Assembly: GCA_001600695.1 (NCBI GenBank)
Contig: BCKQ01000017.1
Location: 124,001 to 188,000, forward strand
Source: Ascoidea asiatica
Taxonomy: Eukaryota; Ascomycota; Saccharomycetes; Ascoideales; Ascoideaceae
Length of the DNA stretch: 64,000 nucleotides
Direction of reading: 5' to 3'
This document shows positions 19,965 through 31,013 of the stretch, in pieces. Position numbers and translations under genes: made by a program. The notes under the pieces were generated by a model. It saw only the letters and a list, made by a program, of their open reading frames with translations. It made no database searches and was not told where the DNA came from. Each line of letters opens with the position of its first letter. Position 1 is the first letter of the stretch.

Positions 19965-20600
19965 ATGGCTACAGTTAGTTTACCTATAATATATCAACCA
20001 AGTTCCAAGAAAGTAGAACTTAATAAAGCCGAAGTTGAAAGTGGACTTGAAGTAGAGGAATTCAATAAAGAATATATAAAAGAACTACAAAATAATATAG
20101 AATTATTAAATGATTTAACCCAAAATTTAATAAATAGTAATAGTGATGTACCTGAGAGTAATGTTTGTACAAAACAATTAGGATTAATGATTAAAAGTCT
20201 TTTTGAAAATGGTATAAAATCATTAAAAACTGGTAAAATTACTGAAGCTATAAAATATTTTACAATTGGATTAAATATTTCGAATAAAAGAAATAAATGG
20301 GAGAATTTTAAAAATACATTAATTGAAAATCAATTATTATTACAAAGTAGATGTGATTCATATATTTTAAATAAAGATTATATCAATGCATTTAATGATG
20401 TTGACTTATTACTAAATTTACAAATCAATACACCTGAGAATTTCTCAAGAAGAAGTTTCTGCTATTACAATTTGAATTTGTATGAGGAAGCAAAAGCAGA
20501 TTTGGAAAGAGGAATGGCCTTTGATAGTGGCAATGGCAAACTCAAGAAAGAATTGGCCATGGTTCAAACTACAATCGATAAAATGAATGGTGATTTATGA
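19965..20600 (+). CDS. SEC72: Translocation protein SEC72 (TPR protein)
   Basis: This 211-residue protein (S. cerevisiae Sec72 has 193) has an N-terminal β-rich part beginning MATVSLPIIYQPSS. The TPR region starts at about residue 72, where KSLFENGIKSLKTGKITEAIKYFTIG opens the first repeat. SRCDSYILNKDYINAFNDVDLLL and NFSRRSFCYYNLNLYEEAKADLERG form the following repeats. Sec72 is the fungus-specific peripheral subunit of the Sec62/Sec63/Sec71/Sec72 complex that supports post-translational import into the ER. Its TPRs bind cytosolic Hsp70. Start at ATG 19965 after a purine-rich leader. Confidence 0.85.
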   Translation: MATVSLPIIYQPSSKKVELNKAEVESGLEVEEFNKEYIKELQNNIELLNDLTQNLINSNSDVPESNVCTKQLGLMIKSLFENGIKSLKTGKITEAIKYFTIGLNISNKRNKWENFKNTLIENQLLLQSRCDSYILNKDYINAFNDVDLLLNLQINTPENFSRRSFCYYNLNLYEEAKADLERGMAFDSGNGKLKKELAMVQTTIDKMNGDL

Positions 20601-21170
20601 ACTGTCCAAGAACACAGCCATAAAATAGCATAGTAATTAAGTAGCTAAGTAAGTAGCTAATTAAGTAGCTAATTAAGTAGCTAATCAAAAGACTTATCCG
20701 AGGAACACAGAAACAAAGGAGCACCAGACATCTGGCCTCAGAAACAGCCGTGCTTCACGCGGATCGGCAAATCAAACGATGATCCGCGCGTGGAGCACAA
20801 GCCACTTGTAACCGGATCGACCCCACGCCTTTGCATCCGCCCGGCCAGCCAGCCCCAACGTGGCCTGTTTCAGCCACCTCGGCTGCTGGTGGCTCTGAAT
20901 GAGAGAAATACGCTGCAGCTGCACTGCAAAGGCAAAAAGCAAGCAAATATATAAATACTAATACTAATACTAATACTAATACTAATACTAACACTAATAT
21001 CAATATCAACTTCAACTTCAAAGCAGTTAAGTAATGGAGTATTCGAGTAAGTTAATAAAATAAAGGTCTAATCTTTCTTAGGGCCTATTCACTCTCAGAA
21101 CCGAGTATAAACAAATTATTCAATTCATTCAAATAATATCATTTATCCACTGTTTACTCTATTCCATCAA

Positions 21171-21208
<38 letters not shown>

Positions 21209-21352
21209 TGACATAATCATAAATAGGATATCAAATATTGTATTGTATTGTATTGTATTACATTACATTATTATATTATATTATATTATATTATATTATA
21301 TTATAGTTAGTTATTCAAATCACTTTAATTGATAATTATATATAATAATATA
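20601..21352. other. Intergenic region with GC-rich island and stacked microsatellites
   Basis: Tandem AATTAAGTAGCT units lie at about 20636-20685, and a GC-rich island at about 20700-20935 carries CGCGCG, GCCCGGCC and CAGCTGCACTGC words. Stacked simple repeats follow: ATACTA units at about 20955-20998, (AT)n at 21179-21204, TATTG units at 21236-21259 and TTATA units at about 21270-21305. The minus-strand Leu-Val frame here is a translation of the repeat and is not a gene. The region probably contains the promoter of the following gene. Confidence 0.65.
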
Positions 21353-21625
21353 ATGTCTTCAACTATATCAATCTCAATTCCATCTTCTAATTCAGATTTA
21401 AATGATATAAAAGAATTAGATAATGAATCTTTTTCTTTAAATTCAATCAATACTTTTTCACTTAATAACTTCTCTAATAATATTAACAATAATAATAATA
21501 ATGATAAAACTATTAGTAATATTAATTTAGATAAAGATTGTCTTAAAAATGTTTCCATTTTCTTAAATCAAAACAATAATCAATTCAATCATAATTATCA
21601 TAATCAATTTCAAATTAAAAATATA

Positions 21626-21667
<42 letters not shown>

Positions 21668-22402
21668 CCAATTACTAATATCACCAATGATAACGCTGAT
21701 ACAATTATAAATGATAATAAAAAAATAAAAAAAATATCTTTATTAACTAAAAAAAATGCTGAGAATACAATAGCTTATTTTAATAATTATTTTAATACAA
21801 TTAATAATATTATTAATATTAATCATTTAAATTATAATCCTTTGATTTTAATTCATGATAAAAATAAAAATAAAAATATAAATAAAAATATAATAAATTA
21901 TAAAATTAAATATAAAAATAAAAATAAAATCTCAAATCAAATTCAAAATCAAAATCAATTAATATTACCTTCAACTTTTTTAAGTAAGAAATATAATAAT
22001 AATAAAAAAAATTTGAAAGATTTAAAATATACATTCAAATGGCAATTTAATATCAATGATTATTCAATTTACTTAAGTCATTTAAATCATTTAGATAATA
22101 CAAATCTTTTAAATACTAAAATTAATTCTATATCTCCTTTATCTAATAATTCAAATAATTCATATAAATCCAATAATTCAAACAATTCAAACAATTCAAA
22201 TCATTCAAATCATTCAAATCATTCAAGTCAATCAAATAATATAAATGATATAAATAATGTAAATAATAGTCATTCTTTATTAAATTTATCTAAATTTCAT
22301 CATGCAGTCTCAAATTCTTTTAATTCAAACTCAAATTCTAATTCTAATTCTAATTCATCAAGTGATTCTTTAATTTTAACACTAAATAACAATAATAACA
22401 AC

Positions 22403-22436
<34 letters not shown>

Positions 22437-22864
22437 GTAATTCATATCTTAATTTAAATTTAAAAAATAAAATTAATTCAATAAAATTTCCAACTTTAAA
22501 TAAAAATTCTAAATTTTTATCAATTCCAAATCCTTTATCAAACTCATATTCTAATACAAATTCAAATACAAATTCAAATACAGTTTCTAATTCAAATTCA
22601 ATCTCAAATTCACTTTCTAATTTATTAAATTCAAATAATAATTCAAATAGTAATTCATATCAAAATTTATCAAATTTATCAAATTTATCAAATTTATCAA
22701 ATTTAAATGATTTAGATTATATAACTTATAATAATAAAAAATATTTAATTGTAGAAATACCTGAAAAAGATAATATTTCAAATAAAAATCCAATTAATAA
22801 TTTAATAAATATTAAAATTGATAGTTATGATGATAATAATGATAATAATGATAAAAATAATAAA

Positions 22865-22902
<38 letters not shown>

Positions 22903-23797
22903 GATTAATAATAATACAAATTTATTAAATGTGCCGATTAATTCCATTAATTCCATTAATTCAATAAATTCAATCAATTCAATCAAATCACCAACTAGTA
23001 ATATTAATGTTGATAATCTTAAAGTGAATAATATAAAAATAAATGAGAAAGTAGAAGAAAAAGAGAATGAATATGATAATTTATTAGAGAATTATATGAA
23101 TGAATTGAAAAACAATAATGGAATTATAAAAATTAAACAAAATCATTATAATATTAAAAAAAGATATATATCAAAATTAATTAAAAATAATTTAGAAAAA
23201 GATAATATAATAAAAATAAATAAAAAAAATGAAAATTTAATTAAAAATTTAATTTCTAAAGAAAATTATAATATAAATTTAAAATTAAATAAAATTAATG
23301 ATAATAAATTAATTTTTTTAAATAAATTTAATCCAAAAATTGATAATTTATTAAGTTTATCAGATAGAATTATAAGTGAAGTTAATATAACTTTAAGTAA
23401 AAAAATTAAAGAATTGAATGAAAATTTAGATAAAATTTTAAAATTAAATTTAAATTGTTATTTAGCTTATAATAGAAATTTAATAAGAAATAGAATTTCA
23501 AAAAAATTAATCAGTTCTAATAAAAAAGAATCTGAAATTTCTAATAATGAATATGATTTTGATTGTATTAAAGTTAATGAAAATGAAAATGAAAATGAAA
23601 ATATTCCAATAGAATTATTTAAATTTGTAAATGATGATTTTTTATTTAAAGAGATTATTATAAATTTTGGATATAAATCATTAGAAGTTGGTATAATTAT
23701 ATTATTATGGTTTGTTTGGGGATTTGTTTCAATCATTAGAATTTTTAAAAAAACAATATTATTAATTATAAAAATATTAAAATGGATATTTTGGTAA
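21353..23797 (+). CDS. Hypothetical Asn-rich protein with C-terminal membrane anchor
   Basis: This protein has 814 residues from ATG 21353 (MSSTISISIPSSN). A TTG eight codons upstream is in frame but not needed. I do not recognise the family. The N-terminal two-thirds is low-complexity Asn, Ser and Asn-His repeats, including repeated NHSNHS, NLSNLS and NSINSI blocks. A more ordered segment TFKWQFNINDYSIY lies near residue 225. A Lys/Asn-rich helical region (about 560-710) precedes a C-terminal hydrophobic stretch LEVGIIILLWFVWGFVSII, followed by basic and hydrophobic residues to KWIFW. This is a tail-anchor layout, so ER, nuclear-envelope or outer-mitochondrial membrane location is possible. 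The conserved-looking C-terminus is the best handle for homology searches. Confidence 0.65.
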
Positions 23798-24894
23798 AAT
23801 TTATTTTATAAATTTTATTTAAATAATTAATTATCATGGTCATGTCCTAGAAATAAGTCCTAGAAATAAGTCCTAAGACACGGGCCCACATACATTTAGA
23901 GTTGCTCCTTGTTTCTGATTGGTCAATTAAGAAAAAGAGAGAGTTATATATATATATACACTGCATAGAATAAAAAATATTTTATATAAATCAAATAGTA
24001 AAAAAAATTACAAATATGAATGAGCCGAGCCGTAAGTGGCATTTTCAACAGATTTTCAGTGATTTATCGTTACCTGTACGAGGATTATTGAATAAAAATA
24101 ATTTAATAGGAATAATTCAATGAGAATAACTCAACGTTCATAAAAATAAAAAGCATATATTGAAAAAGCATTGAAAAAGAGTGAAAAAGAGTGAAAAAGA
24201 GAATGAATTCATAAAAGCAATAAGTTATAAAACTGCATATATGCTTAGCCCTTCCATTGCAAACTGCCAAACAACAAACTATTCAACAAAAGGCCTTCAT
24301 TACTTCCAGCAGTTTCCAAAACATAACAATGTTTTCATGTTTCTTCGAAGGTCTTGCTGGGCACTTCGGGCACTTCACCCGGGATGAGAGCCACGAAACT
24401 GGTCTCACTTACTTTATTTTTTTGATTCCCATTTCTGGTCTCGTTCCAGTCACGCTTTCTCGTCGGCTGAATTCTGTTGCGCTCTCCGACATCCAAGACC
24501 CCTTTCTTTGCACCAGACCCCTTCTCGCTTGCTTCGGATTTTTGTTTTGTAAGAGACTTTTTGTTTTTTGGGGGGTTGCAGCGAGCCCCGACTCAGATCC
24601 ACTCGCTAACAAGACTCGAGTCTCTCTCAGTTATTCACATTGATTGAATGTTGACTATTGAATATATTATATAATAAATAATGGAAATATATTATTCTGT
24701 ATTGATCTGAGTAGATTTTATTCACCAAGTTATACTCATCTAATTATTCAGGATTATCAAGCAATACTAATCAATATCAATTCATTGGGCAAGATATTAT
24801 AATCAATTATCGATTCTCTTTCTCACTTACAATCGTTTTCATCTTTTGTATAAATCTTTAATATATTGAAAAGAGTTTATTTGGATTTTCTAAA
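23798..24894. other. Intergenic region upstream of lipoyl synthase with GC-rich island
   Basis: The region has repeated GTCCTAGAAATAA words at about 23844-23873, a GAGCCGAGCCG word near 24023 and GAAAAAGA repeats near 24170-24200. A GC-rich island covers about 24290-24630. Within it are two CTGGTCTC-centred motifs at 24396-24406 and 24432-24442. Short frames across the island on both strands are not supported as genes. Confidence 0.6.
24386..24406 (+). promoter_or_regulatory. Recurrent CTGGTCTC motif, copy upstream of lipoyl synthase
   Basis: This 21-bp block GAGAGCC-A-CG-AAA-CTGGTCTC matches 28594-28614 upstream of NPL4 at 17 of 21 positions. A second core, TTTCTGGTCTC, follows at 24432-24442. 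It lies about 490 bp before the lipoyl synthase start. The binding protein is unknown. Confidence 0.4.
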
Positions 24895-26193
24895 ATGTTT
24901 AAGAATTTACCAAAAAATTCTTTATCTTTAAAGACTTGTAATTATTTAATAACATCTAAAGTCTCATCTAAAGTTTCTTCACTTCAACTTTTAAGATATG
25001 CTTCTCAATCTCCAAATTCTTCATCAGTTTCTTCCAATGATGATTTAAATTCTAATTCAATTTCAATTTCAAATATAAAATCAGATAATTCATTAAAATT
25101 AAATAAAAAAAATTTTTCAAAAAAATTATCAAATGGTCCAGAATTTAGTGATTTTTTAAAAGGTACTGCAAAAAATTTTAATTTAGATCCTTTACAACAA
25201 GCAAGATTAATTAATTTATCTGATAATATTAATAAATTAAATAAATTACCACAATGGTTAAAAGTTCCAATACCAAAAGGTAAAAATTTTACAAAATTAA
25301 AAAAAGATATAAAACAATTAAAATTATCAACTGTTTGTGAAGAAGCAAAATGTCCAAATATTGGTGAATGTTGGAGTGGTGGTAAATCAAAAATTTCAAC
25401 TGCAACTATTATGTTAATGGGTGATACTTGTACAAGAGGTTGTAGATTTTGTTCTGTAAAAACTAATAGAAATCCAAATCCTTTAGATTTAAATGAACCT
25501 GAAAATGTAAGTGAAGCTATAAGTAGATGGGGTTTAGGCTATGTAGTTTTAACAACTGTTGATAGAGATGATTTAATTGATAGTGGTTGTGATCATTTAA
25601 TAAAAACAATAAAATTAATTAAAAAAAAAGGTAATACAAATATAAATTTAAATACAAATTTAAATACAAATATAACTAATTCAAAAGAAATTTTAATTGA
25701 ATGTTTAAGTGGAGATATGAAAGGTGATTTAAATCAAGTTGAAAAATTATCAAATTCTGGTCTTGATGTTTATTCTCATAATTTAGAAACTGTAGAAGAT
25801 TTAACTCCATTTGTAAGAGATAGAAGAGCAACTTATAAACAATCTTTAAATGTTTTAAATCATGCTAAAATTTCAAATCCAAATATTATTACTAAAACTT
25901 CAATAATGTTAGGTTTAGGTGAATCTGATGATCAAATTAAAAAAACTTTAAAAGATTTAAGAAATATAAATGTTGATATTGTAACTTTTGGTCAATATAT
26001 GAGACCAACAAAAAGACATATGAAAGTTGTAGATTATTTAAAACCTGAAAAATTCGATTATTGGAAAAAAGTTGCTGAAGATGATTTTGGTTTTTTACTT
26101 TGTTCTTCTGGTCCTTTAGTTAGAAGTAGTTATAAAGCTGGTGAATTTTTTATTGAAAATGTTTTAAGAAAAAGAAAAATTGCAAATTTATAA
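24895..26193 (+). CDS. LIP5: Lipoyl synthase, mitochondrial
   Basis: This 432-residue radical-SAM enzyme (S. cerevisiae Lip5 has 414) inserts two sulfurs into protein-bound octanoyl groups to make lipoate for pyruvate and 2-oxoglutarate dehydrogenases and the glycine cleavage system. The auxiliary Fe-S cluster motif [12 protein letters not shown] (CX4CX5C) is near residues 147-158 and the radical-SAM motif CTRGCRFC (CX3CX2C) near 179-186. The C-terminal [14 protein letters not shown] supplies the conserved RSSY that ligates the auxiliary cluster. The N-terminus is Ser/Lys/Leu-rich and lacks acidic residues, fitting a mitochondrial presequence. A small Asn-Thr repeat sits near residue 250. Start at ATG 24895. 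Confidence 0.96.
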   Translation: MFKNLPKNSLSLKTCNYLITSKVSSKVSSLQLLRYASQSPNSSSVSSNDDLNSNSISISNIKSDNSLKLNKKNFSKKLSNGPEFSDFLKGTAKNFNLDPLQQARLINLSDNINKLNKLPQWLKVPIPKGKNFTKLKKDIKQLKLSTVCEEAKCPNIGECWSGGKSKISTATIMLMGDTCTRGCRFCSVKTNRNPNPLDLNEPENVSEAISRWGLGYVVLTTVDRDDLIDSGCDHLIKTIKLIKKKGNTNINLNTNLNTNITNSKEILIECLSGDMKGDLNQVEKLSNSGLDVYSHNLETVEDLTPFVRDRRATYKQSLNVLNHAKISNPNIITKTSIMLGLGESDDQIKKTLKDLRNINVDIVTFGQYMRPTKRHMKVVDYLKPEKFDYWKKVAEDDFGFLLCSSGPLVRSSYKAGEFFIENVLRKRKIANL

Positions 26194-26376
26194 AAAATTA
26201 CCCTGAATTATCAAATTCAAATTAATGTATTATAATAAATATTTAAATCAAAAAAAAAATAATGATGATAGATAAATAAATTAATTTTTTTTTTTTTTTA
26301 AATAAATTTACATTACAATACATTACAATTATATACCATTCATGATAACAATAACATTTATTTTTTCATTCACATT

Positions 26377-28293
26377 TTACATTTCTTTTAATAATGTAAT
26401 AAATGTTTGCCAACCTGGTTTTTCTAATAATTTATATGTATTCAATAAATCATTTTCTTTAATAATTTTTATAATTAATTCTTCTTCTTCTTCATTAAAT
26501 ATTCCTAATGTAAACATATAACATAATAAATGAAAATCTGATAATAATTTTATTGAATTTTCTTCATTTTCATTATTACTATTATTATTAATATTTAAAT
26601 ATCTTTTAATTGCAGAAAAATCTTGAATTATACTTCTATTTTCTCTTGGAAATATTTTTTCATTTTTAAATAATGGATTTGGAGTTTGTGGAAAACCATG
26701 AGAAAGTGTAACTAAAAGATAATCAACTGGAAATGCAGGTTTTGCATTTTTTTTAACAAGAATATTATATTCATTTTTCATTAAATAAAATATTTCTGGT
26801 ACATATCTATTATCTGTTGTATCATTAATAAATGCCATTGATGGATGTGTTGAACCACATATTATATCTGCATCAACTAATGCTTCTCCATGTTTTGAAA
26901 CTTGATAACATGAAATATCAATATCACCTTTTTCATTACCAGAAATTACACATGTTGTAAATTTTGAAGAAAATTTTCCAGAATCTGACCATTTACATGG
27001 ATTTGAATTTTTTAATTGAAGTGTAGCTGATAAAATAATTTCTAAAGATGATAAAAAAAATGAATCTTTATTTCTTTTACAAAATACAGTTCCATCACTT
27101 TTACCAGAATCTGTTAAATCTGTAAATATTATTCCAAGTTTTTGTAAACCAAGTTTATTTGCAATTTTATCAATTTTTGATTCCATTTCCCAAACCATTT
27201 CAAGTGTTAAACCATCATCTTCATTTTGTTGAGGAGGTTCATAAATTGCTTCTACAACACCTTTTATACCCATTGGAACTTCTTTATATTCTTTATAAGT
27301 ACCATATAAATAACCAATTCTTTGTTTACCAGTAATTCTCCAAAATTCAATAAAATTATTTACAATTGAAGATGAAGAAAATTCAATATGATCAACCATT
27401 CTAAAAACTTGTTGTTCTAAAGTTATTGCAGATGGTTGACATTTTGAACAAATACCTTTTGGCCAAGGTAAATGACCATTTTTACAATTTTTATCAACTT
27501 TATAACTTGGTTCATTTAATGGTGAAATATATGAACCTGAAGAACCTTTTTTATTAGTTGATTCATTTTGTTGTTTAATATAAGCTTGAAATGACATATG
27601 TTTAATTGCATGTTCTTCTATATAACCTTTATCCCAAGGTGGTAATGGAGAACAATATTCACACATTCCTTTATCAGTATGTCTACAAAATGTTGATTTT
27701 TTTCTTTTAATAAAACCATTTTCATTATCATATTTATCATCAATTGGTAATTGTTTAACTTTTTTAGGTCCAGAAACTTTATTTGTTGAATTTATTAAGA
27801 TATTATTATTATTTTGAATTTTTTCATTTTGATCAGTTTTTTTGATATCATAAGTTATAAATATCATATCACCATGACTAAAAAAAAATGTTAGTAAAAG
27901 CAATCATTTGAAATTTTTTTAAAAATTCAATTTAAAACTTACCTAAATCCTAATGATTCAATTGTTTTACCACAGAGACTATTAGCCAAAGTAGTTTTCC
28001 CATTTGGTTTATCAGATGTCTTTAAAGTGGTATAATCAACATTATCTGGTAATTTTCTAGTAAGCTGATCTATAACCGTTACAAAATCATTATTTAGTTC
28101 ACAAGAAATTCTAAATATTCCCTCTTTAGTTCTAAAACGAAGTATCTAAACATTAATAATAAAAAAGAATAATTTAAATGTGTAAATTAAGAAAGTCAGT
28201 ATTTGCATTATTCAATATTTCGCCTCCTAATTGAGTATTTTGAAGAAATTATCATTCAAAAATAACTATAGAGTTACATACCATTTTGCTCAT
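26377..28293 (-). CDS. NPL4: NPL4, Cdc48 cofactor (spliced, three exons)
   Basis: Exons are 28293-28282, 28145-27943 and 27877-26377, giving 571 residues (S. cerevisiae Npl4 has 580). Exon 1 encodes only MSKM, exon 2 continues ILRFRTKEGIFRISCELNND as the ubiquitin-like N-terminal domain, and exon 3 resumes with SHGDMIFITYD. The zinc-finger motif CRHTDKGMCEYCSPLPPWDKGY and a second CXXXXHLPWPKGICSKC-type finger follow, then the MPN-like NPL4 core and a helical C-terminus. Npl4 with Ufd1 forms the heterodimer that lets Cdc48 unfold ubiquitinated substrates in ERAD and chromatin extraction. The reading frame closes exactly across both introns, which supports the model. UBX2, which recruits this machine to the ER, is in the same window. 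Confidence 0.9.
27878..27942 (-). other. Second intron of NPL4
   Basis: The 65-nt intron has donor GTAAGT (27942-27937), a perfect TACTAAC branch site (complement of 27890-27896) and a pyrimidine-rich acceptor ending TAG. It splits a serine codon as AG/T. Confidence 0.92.
28146..28281 (-). other. First intron of NPL4, four codons after the start
   Basis: The 136-nt intron has donor GTATGT (28281-28276) and an acceptor ending TAG. The branch site is less clear; TACTGAC (complement near 28197-28203) is the best candidate. Phase is zero, after the fourth codon. Confidence 0.75.
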
Positions 28294-28915
28294 GAATTAT
28301 ATTATGAATCAAATATATATGATAAAGAAGTTTACCTTATGAAGTAACTGATATATATAAATATTTATATTTATATTAATGATTGCTACTATAAATATTT
28401 TATTCAAAAGGACAAATTAATAATAAAAAAAGATCAAATGAATTGAATATCATTCTTGATGCTAGTTTTAAAGCTACTCTTTTCTGATACGGTTTATATT
28501 GCCGGTGCTTTAAGCTGCTACAGTAGTAGTAAAGCTTGCGAGCATTGTTCAATCAGGCCCTGAACCCGAGTCCAGAACAGCGGGTTAAAGAAAGAGAGCC
28601 GCGTTTCTGGTCTCTTCTGATTTACTAGTCGATTTTTGCTTTGGTTCTGTTTCGATTCAGTTTTGATTTATTCAAATTGTTGCAGTTTTAGATAAATCAA
28701 AAGACTTTCAAGAAGTGAATTGTTATGAAGAGATATGAATGGCATTAGTAATTTTATTTTCGTGCAAAAGTTTATATAAATATATATTGTATATGCTTTT
28801 TATCTTATAGGCTTTTAGTTTCCTGTTTATAGGTTCATAAATCTTCTGTAGCAGTTTTTCTGATTCTTGGGAAAATTCATTGTTAATCATAACATCATAG
28901 CAAATAGATTTACAA
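28294..28915. other. Promoter region of NPL4 with small GC-rich island
   Basis: A GC-richer segment at about 28485-28620 includes the motif block 28594-28614. An AT-rich frame at 28723-28980 begins with TTG and overlaps the end of the PITH gene in another frame; it is not called. The stretch next to the PITH stop is presumably that gene's 3' UTR. Confidence 0.6.
28594..28614 (+). promoter_or_regulatory. Recurrent CTGGTCTC motif, copy upstream of NPL4
   Basis: The block GAGAGCC-G-CG-TTT-CTGGTCTC corresponds to the copy at 24386-24406. It lies about 300 bp upstream of the NPL4 start in opposite orientation to that gene. Function is inferred only from recurrence. Confidence 0.4.
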
Positions 28916-29638
28916 TCACATATTATCTTCATCAATTTTAGTAATTGGACCTTGTTTTCTTGATTCTCCTCCAAGACCAATGATTAAAATCTTATCAATA
29001 GAAGTACTAAAATCTTCATCATCTCCATCAATAAAAATATTAATCGAATTACAATTTTGAAATTTAACAAACTTAACTTTAACTACATACCATTGGCCAA
29101 TTTCATTATTCTTTTTATCTTCTTTAACATCTATCCATTTAGATTCATCTAATTTTTCTAAATGAGCATAACTTGTTGAAGAATCTGCATCTTCAAAAGA
29201 TAAGATATTTGTTAGATTATTCCATATTTTAACAAGCGAAGGTTTTTGAATTTCTAATTCATCATCTTCGCTACTTTCATCTTCAACTTTTTCTTTTTCC
29301 TTTTCTTTTTCTTTTTCTTTTCCTTTTTGATTATTTGATATTGTGGATCTAATTAAAATAGTATGTATTTTACAAAAATTTTGAAAAGGAATCAACATAT
29401 TAATTTGAGAATCAGCATCTGAAATAATTGTTGAGTTTGAGAATTTTTTTTCATTATCATTCAATTTTAAAAAATTTTTAAGATTATTTTTTGAATCATT
29501 GTCCTTATCAGTATTATTATTTTTAGTTATATTTTTACAATTTAAGATTTCGAAATTTGTAAAATCAATTGAATCATTTAATAATGAAAATCCTTTTGGA
29601 ATCAAACCACATTCTTTCAATGAATCAATGTATGACAT
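28916..29638 (-). CDS. PITH-domain protein
   Basis: This 240-residue protein consists mostly of a PITH domain. MLIPFQNFCKIHTILIRS is the first β-strand pair, the PSLVKIWNN...LSFEDADS segment corresponds to the family's K-x-F-x-N-...-DFDDA core, and the late VKFVKFQNCNSINIFIDGDDED plus IDKILIIGLGG matches the family's K-F-Q-x-V-x-x-L-x-I-F and I-x-x-I-x-F-x-G ending. PITH is the C-terminal domain of thioredoxin-like 1 and also occurs alone (PITHD1), where it binds the proteasome in animals. An Asn/Asp/Lys-rich insert (residues about 36-62) and a Glu-Lys repeat (about 105-118) interrupt the domain. Start at ATG 29638. The protein lacks the thioredoxin domain, so it is the stand-alone form. Confidence 0.85.
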   Translation of the reverse strand: MSYIDSLKECGLIPKGFSLLNDSIDFTNFEILNCKNITKNNNTDKDNDSKNNLKNFLKLNDNEKKFSNSTIISDADSQINMLIPFQNFCKIHTILIRSTISNNQKGKEKEKEKEKEKVEDESSEDDELEIQKPSLVKIWNNLTNILSFEDADSSTSYAHLEKLDESKWIDVKEDKKNNEIGQWYVVKVKFVKFQNCNSINIFIDGDDEDFSTSIDKILIIGLGGESRKQGPITKIDEDNM

Positions 29639-30018
29639 TTTAGTAATAAATTTAAAATACGAAATAGTTTCTTTATTCTTTTTACTTCTTGTTTAAATAA
29701 TTGATGAAATCAAAAAAGAATCAAAAATGAATTGAATTTATAAAGGCGAATTGAGTTTGAAAACATCAATTTTTATAGAACATTACACGAAATGACCCAT
29801 GGATCACGTGGGTTATATATATTATTTAAAAGTTACAATATTAAACTAAAATTAACATTAATAACTTACAATAAATAAATTCATTAATCTTACAGAAACA
29901 TAATAATGATAATAAGAATAATGATTTTGATTGATTTAAAGAGTTTATTAAAAATATGAAATATGAAAGATATAATATTTATACAAATGATTTCAAATTA
30001 AAATTTTAATAAGATATT
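29639..30018. other. Intergenic region between RPS21 and the PITH gene
   Basis: This is RPS21 3' UTR followed by the PITH promoter. A TCACGTGG E-box with CACGTG at 29815-29820 lies about 180 bp upstream of the PITH start. Nothing else is visible. Confidence 0.6.
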
Positions 30019-31013
30019 TTAACGAGAGTAAGACCAGACATTTTTTAATAAACCATCTCTTTGACATAAACGATTTAAAGAATCATCAGCTTCACCATTA
30101 GCTCTAATAAAACCAGATAAAGCATAAGTAGTATTTGAACCTGGGATTATGTGACCTTCTTCATCAACATTACCAATATTAATTTGAACAGAAGAATGAT
30201 CTTTTGCTTTAATAATACGGTTAGTAGCAGAACATTTACGAGGAATGTATAATTCAACCTTAATTCAAAAACAAAAAAAAAAATAGGTTAGTAAATTTGT
30301 TTTAATATCATTTTAATTTTTTACTTCATGCAAATTTTAATCATTTGAAATTTTATTTTGAAAGAAACAATGTAAAAAAGAAAATCATTTAATATGAAAG
30401 AAAAATAGATTGAATTTTTTCTAAGGATATAATCAAATAATCTAGATTATGAATATCTCTATATCTAAAATGGTTTACTGAATAAATATTTCAATGCTAA
30501 TTTATAAAATCATTTGTAAATAAGTCTCTTCGAATTTTATACTTCATTTTCATTTAATTCTTCTCTGTTGTTGAATTCATGCTTCATTTTTAAAATTTGC
30601 TTGAGCTTCGCTGAGTAATTGAATTTTCCTTAATGTAAAATGATACTGAGAATAATTCACTTTTTCTGGTCTTGCTTAATCATTATTAATCGTTTTTTAC
30701 TTCATTTTATTGATCTTTAGATATATGACTCTTGACAGATCAAGTATTCTTTTTATTTTTCTTTTATTTTCTACTTTTTTCAGTTTTTTTTATCACAACC
30801 CTCAAAGGTCAATCTTTTTTTGAAATTGTAAAGTTTCTTAAAGTTCATTCATGTTTCATATTTTCTTCCTCCAATCTTCATAATCAGTTCTTATTTCTTG
30901 TTCTTTTCTGTAATTTTACTTGTATTGATTTTCCTTCAAATAATATTTCATTCTACAAAAGTGAAATTTAGGCAGGTTCTATTACTTACAAGTTGACCTT
31001 TATCGTTTTCCAT
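30019..31013 (-). CDS. RPS21: 40S ribosomal protein eS21 (spliced)
   Basis: Exon 1 (31013-30990) encodes MENDKGQL and exon 2 (30258-30019) encodes [16 protein letters not shown] to the end KNVWSYSR. Together they give 87 residues, exactly the length of S. cerevisiae Rps21. The intron falls after codon 8, the position I recall for the S. cerevisiae paralogues. eS21 is a small-subunit protein bound near uS2 (Rps0) and is needed for 20S pre-rRNA maturation. The exon 2 codons are those of a highly expressed gene (CGT, GGT, TCT), less AT-skewed than the neighbours. Neither exon is long enough to stand out alone. The promoter side carries a GC-rich island with a CACGTG E-box. Confidence 0.96.
30259..30989 (-). 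other. Long intron of RPS21
   Basis: This 731-nt intron has donor GTAAGT, a perfect TACTAAC branch site (complement of 30287-30293) and acceptor AAG. It is much longer than the other introns here (65-136 nt). No confident box C/D or H/ACA snoRNA was seen inside. A plus-strand frame at 30732-30971 is Phe-rich noise without an ATG. Confidence 0.92.

Noticed and set aside
24181-24643. Frames across the island upstream of lipoyl synthase
   Set aside because: Open frames on both strands, no coding-like codon use and no recognisable domain.
28550-28575. GGGTTCAGGGCC-like word on the minus strand resembling a tRNA T-loop
   Set aside because: It does not fit the GTTCRANYC T-loop, and no acceptor stem or A-box can be paired with it. 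No tRNA gene was found anywhere in the window.
28723-28980. 85-codon minus-strand frame overlapping the PITH gene end
   Set aside because: It starts at TTG, overlaps PITH codons in another frame and shows no domain; it is more likely 3' UTR.
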